Below are positions 38,762 to 47,603 of a DNA stretch of 64,000 nt, one piece after another; position 1 is the first letter of the stretch; every line of letters begins with the position of its first letter. Source of the stretch: Paenibacillus terricola (GTDB taxonomy: Bacteria > Bacillota > Bacilli > Paenibacillales > Paenibacillaceae). The DNA is taken from positions 124,001 through 188,000 of the forward strand of contig NZ_JACXZA010000006.1 of the NCBI RefSeq assembly GCF_014779765.1, written 5' to 3'. The notes under the pieces were generated by a model that made no database searches, was not told the DNA's origin, and saw only the letters and a list, made by a program, of their open reading frames with translations. Position numbers and translations under genes: made by a program.

Positions 38762-39190
38762 TAATAACGGACCGTGCATCATGTGCCATTGCATTTTGTG
38801 CAACGGAATAGCCTATAACTATGCGCCCTTTGCACACCAATTTCGTACAATAGAATTTGCCCCTCGCTAACCTTTCTAGCCCCATATAAGCCTAAAGCCG
38901 AGTAATCCATTGCACATTATGCAACGGACTGCTCGGCTTTCGACTTTTTCTACTGTTTCTGTTGCACATTCTGCAATGCGCACCGATATCCTACATCTGC
39001 TCCTATCGCCATTCTCTAATCTATACCTCCTACTCCCTCACTCTCTCGTTCGCTCCTACCGAACGCAATACGACCATACCTCTTCCGCTATTATTTGGAG
39101 GATTATGGACGATGAAGTCGAATAATCTTCATCAGCCTATAGATAGCGAGTAATAAGAAATCTCTTGCAAGTACATAAACAACTGAATGG
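38762..39190. repeat. Intergenic region with three TTGCA palindromes and a terminator
   Basis: Palindromes CCATTGCA-N5-TGCAACGG (38786-38806), ATTGCA-N6-TGCAA within 38908-38925, and GTTGCA-N5-TGCAATGC (38961-38979) recur. The second is nested in a larger hairpin closed by AAAGCCGAG/CTCGGCTTT (38894-38940) that can act as terminator of the malic enzyme transcript. The rest is pyrimidine-rich and contains no credible gene. Confidence 0.65.
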
Positions 39191-40117
39191 ATGATGACAA
39201 TGCCTTTTGATATTGACAGTAAATTTGTAATAGCGGTCGCCTCCAGCGCTCTATTTGATCTTACAGAATCCGACCGTGTGTTTAGAGATAATGGAGAAGA
39301 AGCTTATCGCATCTATCAAAGGGCACAAGAAAACGAAATTCTGGCACCAGGCGTTGCATTTCCACTTATTAAAAGATTGCTGAAGATTAATACACCCGAG
39401 GACCAGCTTGTTGAGGTCATTCTATTATCAAGGAATGATCCCGATACGGGATTAAGAGTGTTTAAGTCAATCGAACATTACGAGCTAGGAATTAGTCGTG
39501 CCGCATTCGTCACTGGAAATAACCCGTTTAAATACATGGATTCCTTTAATGCTTGTTTGTTTTTATCTGGTAACCCCAAGGATGTTAAGGAAGCAGTGGA
39601 GCATGGTTATCCGGCAGGATGTATTTATCCTTCTGATTATATTGATGACAATGAGGATAATGAAATTCGTTTAGCGTTTGACTTCGATGGGATCATAGCT
39701 GATGATTCAGCCGAGTCCATTTTTCAGAACGGAGCTCTAGAAAAGTTTCATTACCATGAGAAGGAATTAGCTAGTCAGCCGCTCCCGGCAGGGCCATTAA
39801 TGCGATTCTTTACAGAAATTTCTAAGCTACAACAAAGAGAAATTCAAAAAAATCAATCTGATCCCGATTATAAATCAAGGATCAGATTGGCAATTGCAAC
39901 CGCTAGAAATGCGCCAGCTCATGAAAGAGTGATAACTACTCTTAGACAGTTTGATATTAGAGTCGATGAGGCTTTTTTTCTTGGTGGAATTGAGAAAATC
40001 AGAGTGCTAAGCGTTTTTAGACCGCATATTTTCTTTGACGATCAAGTTGGCCATATCGAAGGCGTGGCAAGAACTTCCCCTTCCGTCCATGTCCCCTTCG
40101 GAGTTGTAAATAAGTGA
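39191..40117 (+). CDS. 5'-nucleotidase (NT5C-I-like)
   Basis: A 308-aa member of the cytosolic 5'-nucleotidase family PF06189, which removes the 5'-phosphate of nucleoside monophosphates. It has FVIAVASSALFDLTESDRVF at the N terminus, AFVTGNNPFKYMDSFNACLFLS centrally, the HAD-type metal motif LAFDFDGIIADD and HIFFDDQVGHIE near the end. The start is uncertain: no ribosome site is convincing, and the ATG at 39200 is equally possible. Base composition is clearly more AT-rich than the malic enzyme gene, suggesting separate acquisition. Confidence 0.82.
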   Translation: MMTMPFDIDSKFVIAVASSALFDLTESDRVFRDNGEEAYRIYQRAQENEILAPGVAFPLIKRLLKINTPEDQLVEVILLSRNDPDTGLRVFKSIEHYELGISRAAFVTGNNPFKYMDSFNACLFLSGNPKDVKEAVEHGYPAGCIYPSDYIDDNEDNEIRLAFDFDGIIADDSAESIFQNGALEKFHYHEKELASQPLPAGPLMRFFTEISKLQQREIQKNQSDPDYKSRIRLAIATARNAPAHERVITTLRQFDIRVDEAFFLGGIEKIRVLSVFRPHIFFDDQVGHIEGVARTSPSVHVPFGVVNK

Positions 40118-40296
40118 TGCGAGAATTACAAGCAACGAAGGAAATCGTATAACACCATCTACGTAAATGAATTCGACTCGACCACCGTTAATCCGGCAAG
40201 CAGCTCGAGCCAATCCACCCTACTGGGCGTTTCACTCCTGGCCGCATGCGAGCCTTTAGCAAATCATCCTAATCCCACGGAGCTGGAGCTGAAGCC

Positions 40297-40731
40297 ATGG
40301 ACATCATCGTTAGAAGAGCGCAAAAAGAAGACGCTAGAGACTTATCAGAATTGTTTGTCGCATTCATCGGAACTGAATCCAATATTGAGAAGGTTCAAGA
40401 ACAATTAGATCTTATCAATGAGCAGTCAAACTATTGGGTCGCGGTAGCTTGCATCGACGAGAAGGTAATTGGAACTGCCATGGGCATTGTTTGTCCGGAT
40501 ATAGTTGGTGAATGCCTGCCTTACTTGCTTGTAGAGAATGTTGTTGTTTCACCGTTGCATCAAGGACAAGGAATTGGCACGAAACTTATGAATGCGCTTG
40601 AGGAATTTGCTAAGAAAAATCAGTGCGCTTATGTCATCTTGGCTTCAAGCGAAACGCGTGAACAAGCCCATAGGTTTTATGAATCTATCGGATACCAGGG
40701 TAATAAGCGTGGATTTGTTAAACGACTCTAG
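40297..40731 (+). CDS. GNAT family N-acetyltransferase
   Basis: A 144-aa GNAT acetyltransferase. The acetyl-CoA loop is LHQGQGIGTKLMNALEEFAKK (motif A, Q/R-x-x-G-x-G), followed by ASSETREQAHRFYESIGYQ (motif B). GGAG lies 8 bases before the ATG. Substrate unknown. It stands alone and is followed by two terminator hairpins. Confidence 0.88.
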   Translation: MDIIVRRAQKEDARDLSELFVAFIGTESNIEKVQEQLDLINEQSNYWVAVACIDEKVIGTAMGIVCPDIVGECLPYLLVENVVVSPLHQGQGIGTKLMNALEEFAKKNQCAYVILASSETREQAHRFYESIGYQGNKRGFVKRL

Positions 40732-40802
40732 ATTTCAACCGAATCTTCGGTGGGCATGGTTTCCCTTCAAAAGGAGCTGAACTACCAACAACAAGAGAAA
40801 GT

Positions 40803-40842
40803 AAAAACCCACCCCAAGGTTGACCGCCAAAGGTGGGTTTTA
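40803..40842. terminator. Bidirectional terminator after GNAT gene
   Basis: AAAACCCACC pairs with GGTGGGTTTT (40833-40842) around a T/C-rich loop. The reverse reading also ends in a T tract. Confidence 0.7.
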
Positions 40843-40889
40843 ATCTCCATGCAACTTAGAAAGGATTAGCCCGTCCAAGCCAATTGTTG

Positions 40890-40918
40890 AGCCGAGTGTT
40901 TGCCGCACTCGGCTTCTT
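40890..40918 (+). terminator. Second hairpin terminator
   Basis: AGCCGAGTG and CACTCGGCT form a nine-base stem followed by TCTTT. Confidence 0.65.
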
Positions 40919-40991
40919 TACTTGTACGATAGCACAGTTGGAATAAGAAGTGAACGGGCAAAGCCCTTAATTGGAACCGAACCCGATTAGC

Positions 40992-41282
40992 TTAGCCGTG
41001 GCGTTGCCCTATCCGGTTTCTAACCCAAGAAAGCATCAGGAAGTGTATCCACGTAATGACCGGCAGAGCGATGATAAGCGTATATCGACTCGCATGGTCA
41101 ATCCCAAACACCCTCATCTGCTCATCTGTCCTCAGCAGCAGCCACGCCGACGATCCAAGGATGACCGAATTGAGCACCAGCGCTGCCGCCATGCCTAACC
41201 ACTGATCCCTAGTACTCTTCATAACCCGAATCGATACATATGCCGACAGGAGGAACGTGCAGGCGATTATCGCGTAATTCAT
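40992..41282 (-). CDS. Small three-helix membrane protein
   Basis: A 96-aa protein with three predicted membrane helices (about 2-20, 30-48 and 68-86) and a basic C terminus (RNRIGQRHG). No family recognised. GGGTGG lies about 5 bases before the ATG. The hydrophobic segments and clean ribosome site support coding, but function is unknown. Confidence 0.65.
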   Translation of the reverse strand: MNYAIIACTFLLSAYVSIRVMKSTRDQWLGMAAALVLNSVILGSSAWLLLRTDEQMRVFGIDHASRYTLIIALPVITWIHFLMLSWVRNRIGQRHG

Positions 41283-41401
41283 TCACTCCACCCTTTCGAT
41301 GAGTTTCACCTATGTGGACGAGTGCTGTAAGGTAAAGGTTTCTTATTTATGTAACCGAATATAGCCAGTATTAAACCTACGTTCATGCGATAACCGCTGA
41401 G

Positions 41402-42397
41402 CTACCCCACTACCGCTTTCACAATGAAGACGATGACAGCAAGCGTGATTGGCACAAGCCAACCCCATCTCGCAGCCAATCGACTCTTCCCTGCTGCAGC
41501 ATCCTCTCGGCTCCCATTCAGCCATTCTATGCGTCCTCGAGCTTCATCCGTTCTCGCGGTTCCCGAGCCACTCTGTTCCCTCGACCTTGCCATCATCCCT
41601 TCCATCCGCTTCAGGATGAGCCAGCACACATAGATTGCCGGCAGCGATGCGACGCCAACCAGCAGCAGCATCGGCACATTCACGCTTCCGCCCGAAGAAA
41701 CACCTTGTACGAGATCTCCGCCTCGAGCGTAAGAACCTAACACGTAAGTTAAGTTCGTCGCCATATGGATAGCCAGACCAGGCAGTATCGAGCCAGATCG
41801 CTGGACGATTAGTGCCGATACAAGCGCCGATGCGAATAGCTCGATCAGACGGTATGGATTGTCGTGGAACAACGCAAACATTGCTGAACTCATGACAATA
41901 CCAAACAGTGCGCCCCGCTGCTCGAAGCCCGACAGCAACACACCGCGGAACAGCAGCTCCTCACATAGTGGCGGAATAATACCAATGCATAACAAGAGCA
42001 GCAGCAATGTGCCTACATTATCCGCGATCGGATAATCTGATGGCTTATATGCATCTCCGAACAACGTCAACGCAGCTTCAGTCAACTGATGCAAGAACAA
42101 CATCGGTACTTGACTGACCGCATACAGTAACAAGCCTAAGCCAACCACGGACCACGGCACGGTATGCAGCCGCAGCGTCTGCTTCAGCGACACCCCTCTC
42201 GAGCGGGTCCAAATGACGCCCGGCAGTAAAAAGAACAATACATTACCGATCAGCACCTGAATAAGGAATAGGCCAAGCGAGTATTCTCCGTCCACATTCC
42301 GTGAAGAGAATGACGCAGAGAAAATCACACCTGCCGTATAAGAAACGAGAAAAATCCAACCTGCCGCCGCCGCACTCAAACGCTTACCCACCATCAT
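41402..42397 (-). CDS. CPBP family intramembrane metalloprotease
   Basis: A 331-aa membrane protein with about eight helices and the CPBP/Abi (CAAX protease-like) motifs EELLFRGVL (Glu-Glu-x3-Arg) and FALFHDN (Phe-x3-His). Members cleave within membranes in prenyl-protein processing, bacteriocin self-immunity or anti-sigma control. The ATG at 42397 follows GAGGTG by 6 bases. The C-terminal about 70 residues are polar and then end in a final hydrophobic helix. The target is unknown. Confidence 0.88.
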   Translation of the reverse strand: MMVGKRLSAAAAGWIFLVSYTAGVIFSASFSSRNVDGEYSLGLFLIQVLIGNVLFFLLPGVIWTRSRGVSLKQTLRLHTVPWSVVGLGLLLYAVSQVPMLFLHQLTEAALTLFGDAYKPSDYPIADNVGTLLLLLLCIGIIPPLCEELLFRGVLLSGFEQRGALFGIVMSSAMFALFHDNPYRLIELFASALVSALIVQRSGSILPGLAIHMATNLTYVLGSYARGGDLVQGVSSGGSVNVPMLLLVGVASLPAIYVCWLILKRMEGMMARSREQSGSGTARTDEARGRIEWLNGSREDAAAGKSRLAARWGWLVPITLAVIVFIVKAVVG

Positions 42398-42508
42398 TGG
42401 ACCCACCTCAGGCTAACATTTTATACCACAACATTCCTTTCTCATGGTAGTCGCCATTAACAGCGAGTTCAATAGCGCAAACAGCCGATTACCGTTAAGT
42501 TTCGCTAA

Positions 42509-42535
42509 AGAAAAACAACCCGCTATACGCGGGCT
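42509..42535 (-). terminator. Terminator of the sugar ABC importer operon
   Basis: AGCCCGC and GCGGGTT pair around GTATA on the minus strand, followed by GTTTTTC, just past the second permease gene. Confidence 0.75.
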
Positions 42536-42560
42536 GCTTCAATCCTTCAACCATATGCCA

Positions 42561-43385
42561 TTAACCCTTCACCGCGCCTGCGACCATGCCCTTCATGATA
42601 TTCTTCTGCATGATGAGGAAGAAGATGACCGGAGGCAACGTCGTTAGAACAACGGCTGCGAGCGCAAACTGCCATTCGCTTTTATACTGACCGAAGAACT
42701 GGTATGCCGCCAACTGCAGCGTCGCTTGATTGCCATTGAGCATAATGAGCGGCAGCAGGAAGTCGTTCCAGATCCACATGACGTTCAAAATAACGACAGT
42801 GGCTGTTACCGGCTTCATGATCGGGAAAATAATGCTGAAGAACGTCCGGTACGGCGAGCAGCCGTCGATCGTCGCGGACTCTTCGAGCTCGAACGGAATC
42901 GACTTGATGAAGCCGTGGAACAGGAAGACCGCGAGCGGGCAGCCAAGGCCCCAATAGATGAAGGTCAGGCCCGGCAGCGAGTTCATCAGATGCAGGTTCT
43001 TCGACAGCTTGATGAGCGTAATCATGAACGACTGGAACGGCAGCATCATCGGCGCGATGCAGACGAAGAACAGCAGCGTGCTCAGCCAGCTTTTGGTCCG
43101 AACGAGCTTGTACGCCGCCATCGAACCGAACAGGACGATACCTGCAATACTGACCACCGTGACGAACAACGTGTTGCCGAACAGCTTCGGATAGTCCATC
43201 AGCTGCCATACTTGCTTATAGTTCTCGAATTCCCATGCCTTCGGTAATGCGATTACGTCCGTCATAACTTCCGCATAAGGCTTCAAGCTGTTAATGACAA
43301 CGAGCAAGAACGGGTAGACGAACAAACAAGCGATGACCAACAGCACAATTTCGACGATTATAAGGTTTCTCCGTTTGCGTGTCAT
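42561..43385 (-). CDS. Carbohydrate ABC transporter permease (MalG type)
   Basis: A 274-aa inner-membrane permease with six helices and the EAA loop contacting the ATPase (SIPFELEESATIDGCSPYRTFFSIIFP). It ends with the KG residues typical of MalG-like proteins (GMVAGAVKG). It overlaps the preceding permease gene by one base and is the last gene of the importer operon. It imports a sugar with the upstream MalF-type permease and binding protein; the substrate is probably an alpha-xyloside by context. Confidence 0.92.
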   Translation of the reverse strand: MTRKRRNLIIVEIVLLVIACLFVYPFLLVVINSLKPYAEVMTDVIALPKAWEFENYKQVWQLMDYPKLFGNTLFVTVVSIAGIVLFGSMAAYKLVRTKSWLSTLLFFVCIAPMMLPFQSFMITLIKLSKNLHLMNSLPGLTFIYWGLGCPLAVFLFHGFIKSIPFELEESATIDGCSPYRTFFSIIFPIMKPVTATVVILNVMWIWNDFLLPLIMLNGNQATLQLAAYQFFGQYKSEWQFALAAVVLTTLPPVIFFLIMQKNIMKGMVAGAVKG

Positions 43386-44269
43386 TAGGCTTCCACTTCC
43401 TTGCTTTTGAAGAACTTCACTTGCACGACCGTAATGATCAGAACGATAAGTACAAATACAATTGACTTGGCCGTAGCATAGCCATAACGGTTGTTAACGA
43501 ATGCTTCCGTGTAGATGTCGAGCGACAAGCTGCGCGTCGAATCGCCAGGTCCGCCGAACGTAAGCGTGTAGATGATATCGAATACTTTGAGCGAGTTCGC
43601 GAGCGACATGAACATCGCTACCGTGAACGAAGGCATGAGCAGCGGCAGCGTAATCGCGAAGAACTTGCGGAAGCCGCGTGCGCCATCCAGCTCAGCTGCT
43701 TCATTAATGTCGTCCGGAATGGACGATAGGCCCGTGATATAGATCATCATGTAGAAGCCGACAGCCTGCCATACGCTAACCATCAATACCGAGCTGAACG
43801 CAAGCTTGATACTGCCGAGCCAACTCCACTCTAGGAAGCCCCAGCCCGTCGCTTCATACAGCGAGGTCGTGCCGAGCGAGAAAATAAACTTCCAAACAAA
43901 GCCGATAACGACAAGGCTGACGATGTTCGGCACGAAGAATACGGCGCGAAGAACGTTCGCGGTCTTAAGTGCTTTGGACAATCCAAGTGCCAGAAGAATG
44001 GCAGCAACGTTCGTAGCAATGACATTGAAGAACGTATATTTGAACGTGAACCACAGCGACGGGAAGAACGTGCTATCGTCTGTGAACAGCTCGCGGAAAT
44101 TTCGTAGTCCAGTAAACGTAATATGTTTCGAGATACCATTCCATTTGGTCATCGAATAATAAATGCTCATCAAGAACGGAAGCTCCGCCGCGATGAAGAT
44201 GAGCAGAACCGCAGGTCCTGCGAATACGAGAAGCTCGAGCAGTCGCTTGCGCGATTTGGAACCTACCAT
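43385..44269 (-). CDS. Carbohydrate ABC transporter permease (MalF type)
   Basis: A 294-aa permease with six helices. The EAA loop is SIPDDINEAAELDGARGFRKFFAITLP. AAGGAG lies about 10 bases before the ATG. It is encoded between the binding protein (about 113 bases upstream) and the MalG-type permease. No ATPase gene is in the operon, so a shared MsmX-like ATPase from elsewhere is expected, as in many Firmicutes. Confidence 0.92.
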   Translation of the reverse strand: MVGSKSRKRLLELLVFAGPAVLLIFIAAELPFLMSIYYSMTKWNGISKHITFTGLRNFRELFTDDSTFFPSLWFTFKYTFFNVIATNVAAILLALGLSKALKTANVLRAVFFVPNIVSLVVIGFVWKFIFSLGTTSLYEATGWGFLEWSWLGSIKLAFSSVLMVSVWQAVGFYMMIYITGLSSIPDDINEAAELDGARGFRKFFAITLPLLMPSFTVAMFMSLANSLKVFDIIYTLTFGGPGDSTRSLSLDIYTEAFVNNRYGYATAKSIVFVLIVLIITVVQVKFFKSKEVEA

Positions 44270-44382
44270 GGTGAATCAACTCCTTCAAGGGAAAAATCAA
44301 ACGACAAAGCCGGAAGGTTCAGCTTGCGCTTATCGCTTCCGGCTCCGGCATCAACAGTTGCTTAAATGCTGCTTAGTTGCTC

Positions 44383-45657
44383 TTATTGCTTAGCGTCTAC
44401 GAGCTTGTTCCAAGTCTTGTCAAGCTCCGCCTTCGCACCGTCGCGGTCGAGTGCGCCTGCGAGGTATTTCTGCAGAATTTGACCCGCTTGCTGCTCGTAG
44501 CCGTCTGGCCAGTAGCCTTTCACCCAAGGGTACGTAACGCCGTTCTTGAGGAACTCGTTCGTCTCGTTCGCCAGCTGCGCTTCCGGGAATGGAGCGCCTG
44601 CAACCGTCGAGATCTGCTTCGTGCCGACCGGGATGAAGTTTTTGCCCGCTTCGGACGTCGTCATCCAATCGAAGAACTTAAGCACTTCCTGAAGGTTCTT
44701 CGAATCTTTATTCGCACGGTACGTGATGTTGGAGTCTACCATCAGACCGGCTTTAGCTGGATCTGTACCAACTGGACCTGCGAGGAAGCCCATCTTGATG
44801 TTCGGGTTCAGCTTGAGTACTGCGTCCTCTGCCCAAGTACCTTGGTGCATCATAGCTGCCTTGCCTTGCGCGAACAGCGATACTTGCGTATTGAAGTCCG
44901 TTTCAAGCGGCTTCGCATTGCCGTATTTGGTCGTAATATCGAGCAGGTCGAAGATGTTCATTGCATCTGGGATGTCGCTGACTTTCTTCTTCTTGTCGTT
45001 GATGTCCGCGAACAGCTGCTGATAGTCGCCGCCAACCGGTGCCATCGTCTGCGTGAACGTCTGCTCAAGCACCCACCATTCCTTGTAGCCGTTAGCAAAT
45101 GCGGTAATGCCTTTGTCCTTCAGCTTCTGCGCTGCGGCATCAAGCTCGGAGAGCGTCTTCGGCAGTTCCGTGATGCCCGCTTGAGCGAACAAGTCTTTGT
45201 TGTAGATGAACGAGTGCGCTTGCAGCACGAGCGGGAAGCCAAGCACTTTACCGTCGAGCGTTACGCCTGTCTTCGCTGTATCGACGATATTTTTCATAAA
45301 CGGCTCATTCGTCATATCGTAGGAGTAGTCTTGATAAGTGCTGATATCGTTATAAGCGCCCGTCATGAAAATGTCCGGTACATCGCCCGAGTTAATGCGC
45401 GTCTTCAGAAGCGTGAAGTAGTCGTCTTGGTGAATCGTAATATCGAATTTCACATTCGGATGTTCTTTGGTGTATGCATCTGTCATCGCGTGAAGCGCAT
45501 CCGACATCTCTGGAGCGTATTGCAGAATGCTAATCGTTACGTCTTTGTTTCCATCGCCTGCTGCCTCATCTTTATTCGACGATCCGCATGCCGACAACAG
45601 ACCAACTGTAAGTGTAGCAGCCAGTGCCAACGAACCGAAACGTTTGAATCTGCTCAT
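44383..45657 (-). CDS. Extracellular sugar-binding lipoprotein
   Basis: A 424-aa solute-binding protein of the ABC family SBP_bac_1. It has a lipoprotein signal (MSRFKRFGSLALAATLTVG) ending in the lipobox LLSAC, so it is anchored outside the membrane. The body contains the family segment KEHPNVKFDITIHQDDYFTLL. The ATG at 45657 follows AAGGGGG by 9 bases; 11 upstream codons are open but unlikely. It is the first gene of the importer operon, preceded by a 275-base gap with the response-regulator terminator. Confidence 0.93.
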   Translation of the reverse strand: MSRFKRFGSLALAATLTVGLLSACGSSNKDEAAGDGNKDVTISILQYAPEMSDALHAMTDAYTKEHPNVKFDITIHQDDYFTLLKTRINSGDVPDIFMTGAYNDISTYQDYSYDMTNEPFMKNIVDTAKTGVTLDGKVLGFPLVLQAHSFIYNKDLFAQAGITELPKTLSELDAAAQKLKDKGITAFANGYKEWWVLEQTFTQTMAPVGGDYQQLFADINDKKKKVSDIPDAMNIFDLLDITTKYGNAKPLETDFNTQVSLFAQGKAAMMHQGTWAEDAVLKLNPNIKMGFLAGPVGTDPAKAGLMVDSNITYRANKDSKNLQEVLKFFDWMTTSEAGKNFIPVGTKQISTVAGAPFPEAQLANETNEFLKNGVTYPWVKGYWPDGYEQQAGQILQKYLAGALDRDGAKAELDKTWNKLVDAKQ

Positions 45658-45802
45658 TAGAAGAAGCCCCCTTCTGTATGTGCATCGCATCTGTAATGTG
45701 CGCTGCCGATGTACTAATTAAAACAAATGATGAGGATGTCCGAAATGCACAGAAGTGCACGAATAGGGGTAAAAAAGTGACAGTACGCAAGTAATGGCAT
45801 GC

Positions 45803-45832
45803 CAAAAATCCCGTTTGCACCACACAAACGGG
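45803..45832 (-). terminator. Terminator after the response regulator
   Basis: CCCGTTTG and CAAACGGG form an eight-base stem followed by ATTTTT on the minus strand. It separates the two-component genes from the importer operon, implying a regulated promoter for the latter in 45658-45802. Confidence 0.82.
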
Positions 45833-45932
45833 GGTTAACGGGTGATTGCGGAAATGTTGGGAAATACCGAAAGCTTAGACTGTCCGCTCGGTATGATTGC
45901 ACTATAATCGTTAACGGTGTCCCCCAGCATTC

Positions 45933-47603
45933 TCATGAATTCAGCTTCTGCTCGCGATACTCGTTTGGCGATAGTCCGACATGCTTCTTGAACGCCTTGC
46001 GGAAGTAGTTCACATCCTCGAAGCCGACCTGCTCGCCAACCGATTGAATACGAACGTCCGGGTCCGCAAGCAGACGCTTCGCCTGCTCCATTCGCACCTT
46101 CGTCGTATATTCGTGTATGCCGAAGCCGTACTTCCCCTTGAACACGCGGAGCAAATGCTCCTTGCTTACAAAATACTGCCGCGTGAACGTTGCAATGGAC
46201 AGATCCTCGGCGTAATGCGCATCGATGTAGGCTTTGATTTTGTCCGGGCTCAGCTTGTCATCAGGCTTCCCGCGCTCGGCCAAACGATCAAATAATGTGC
46301 GGAACCAATTCATCGTAATCTCATGGAGAGCAGCGCAGGTAAACACCCTGCCCGTTAGGACGCTATCGAAGCTCATCAGTATCGACTGCCGTTCCTCCCT
46401 TGATACCGAGAACCGGTCGATCGCGCCTTCCGCAAGCATTCGCAGCTCAATGATGGACATTCGCACTCTCTCGATCGGAAAATCAGCCGCCGCGAGAACC
46501 ATCTGCCAATATTCCTCCAACTGCTGCTCTGCGTAACGAAAGCCCGATGACTCCAGCGCCTGGAGGAACGGTTCCTTGCGAGTCAACAGTGAAATAGCGG
46601 CTGCAATCTGCACGGAAGTTTCCCTCCGCGCGTCTTCTCCCGCGTCGCGCCCCAGCTGTTCGTTATAAACCAGCTGCTCCTCCTTGCCCGCGCGCTGCAG
46701 CAGATTCACCTGTTCAAGCTGCTGGCTCGCATCCTCATAACCGGCATTCAACGCATCCAGCCGATAGATGCCCTCGCTTACTGCCGCTGCGCAGACGGTA
46801 TCGAACATTCCGCCAAGCTTGTGCAATGCCGCAAGAAACTGGCGAATAACTGCCGTCCGCTGCTCATTCCCCGCTCCTTCCGCCATCGGAAGCACGACGA
46901 CGATCTCCTGTGCTCCCTTCGCTCGCTTGAAGCTGAATGCATCTTCGCCGCACAACTCATTCATCCCATTCGTGAATGCATAATAGAAGGACGCCGCGTC
47001 TCCCTTGAACCGCCTCTGACATACGTCATCCAGATTAAGAACGAGCACCGCGCCGAGCATAGCCGTCGTCCTCTCCGCATCCAAGTGCAGCAGATGCTCC
47101 AGCTCCTCCATCTGATGATAACGTCCGCTGTTATCCATCAGATCGGCGAACAGCTTCTCTTTAAGAAGCGGAGCGGAGATGTTGTACAAAATGCCGCTCG
47201 CAATATTCTTGCGATTCGCATTGGCATCTGCCTGCAGCTCTTGAACCGCCCGCTCGATAACGCCATTAAGCTCCTGACGCTTGATGGGCTTCAACAAATA
47301 ATCGAGCGCCCCAGCCTTAATCGCCTGTTTCGTATACTGAAAATCATCGAAGCCGCTCACGACGACATACTTCGCATCGGGATGCAGACGCACCGCTTCT
47401 CCAAGAAATTCAGTGCCCATCATACGCGGCATTTTCATATCGACCATGACGATGTCCGGCTTGTGCATCACCAACATGTCGAGTCCTTGCCGTCCATCGG
47501 AAGCTTCCAATATCGTGTCTATGCCGTGCGACTCCCATTGGCCCAGTACGCGCAGCGCCTGAATGGCGGGTTGCTCATCGTCAATTAGCAGCGCTTTATA
47601 CAT
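45933..47603 (-). CDS. YesN-type response regulator with AraC DNA-binding domain
   Basis: A 556-aa regulator. The receiver domain (about 1-120) has acidic DD at 9-10, the phosphoacceptor Asp near 54 in DIVMVDMKMPRM, and Lys in LLKP. A long central domain follows. The C terminus (about 450-556) holds two AraC-type HTH motifs (SIATFTRQYFVSKEHLLRVFKGKYG and RIQSVGEQVGFEDVNYFRKAFKKHVGLSPNEYR). It overlaps the sensor gene by 8 bases. Likely activates the downstream sugar importer operon. Confidence 0.93.
   Translation of the reverse strand: MYKALLIDDEQPAIQALRVLGQWESHGIDTILEASDGRQGLDMLVMHKPDIVMVDMKMPRMMGTEFLGEAVRLHPDAKYVVVSGFDDFQYTKQAIKAGALDYLLKPIKRQELNGVIERAVQELQADANANRKNIASGILYNISAPLLKEKLFADLMDNSGRYHQMEELEHLLHLDAERTTAMLGAVLVLNLDDVCQRRFKGDAASFYYAFTNGMNELCGEDAFSFKRAKGAQEIVVVLPMAEGAGNEQRTAVIRQFLAALHKLGGMFDTVCAAAVSEGIYRLDALNAGYEDASQQLEQVNLLQRAGKEEQLVYNEQLGRDAGEDARRETSVQIAAAISLLTRKEPFLQALESSGFRYAEQQLEEYWQMVLAAADFPIERVRMSIIELRMLAEGAIDRFSVSREERQSILMSFDSVLTGRVFTCAALHEITMNWFRTLFDRLAERGKPDDKLSPDKIKAYIDAHYAEDLSIATFTRQYFVSKEHLLRVFKGKYGFGIHEYTTKVRMEQAKRLLADPDVRIQSVGEQVGFEDVNYFRKAFKKHVGLSPNEYREQKLNS

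Noticed and set aside
44377-45660. 427-aa plus-strand frame antisense to the sugar-binding lipoprotein
   Set aside because: Complementary shadow of a complete lipoprotein gene with signal peptide and lipobox.
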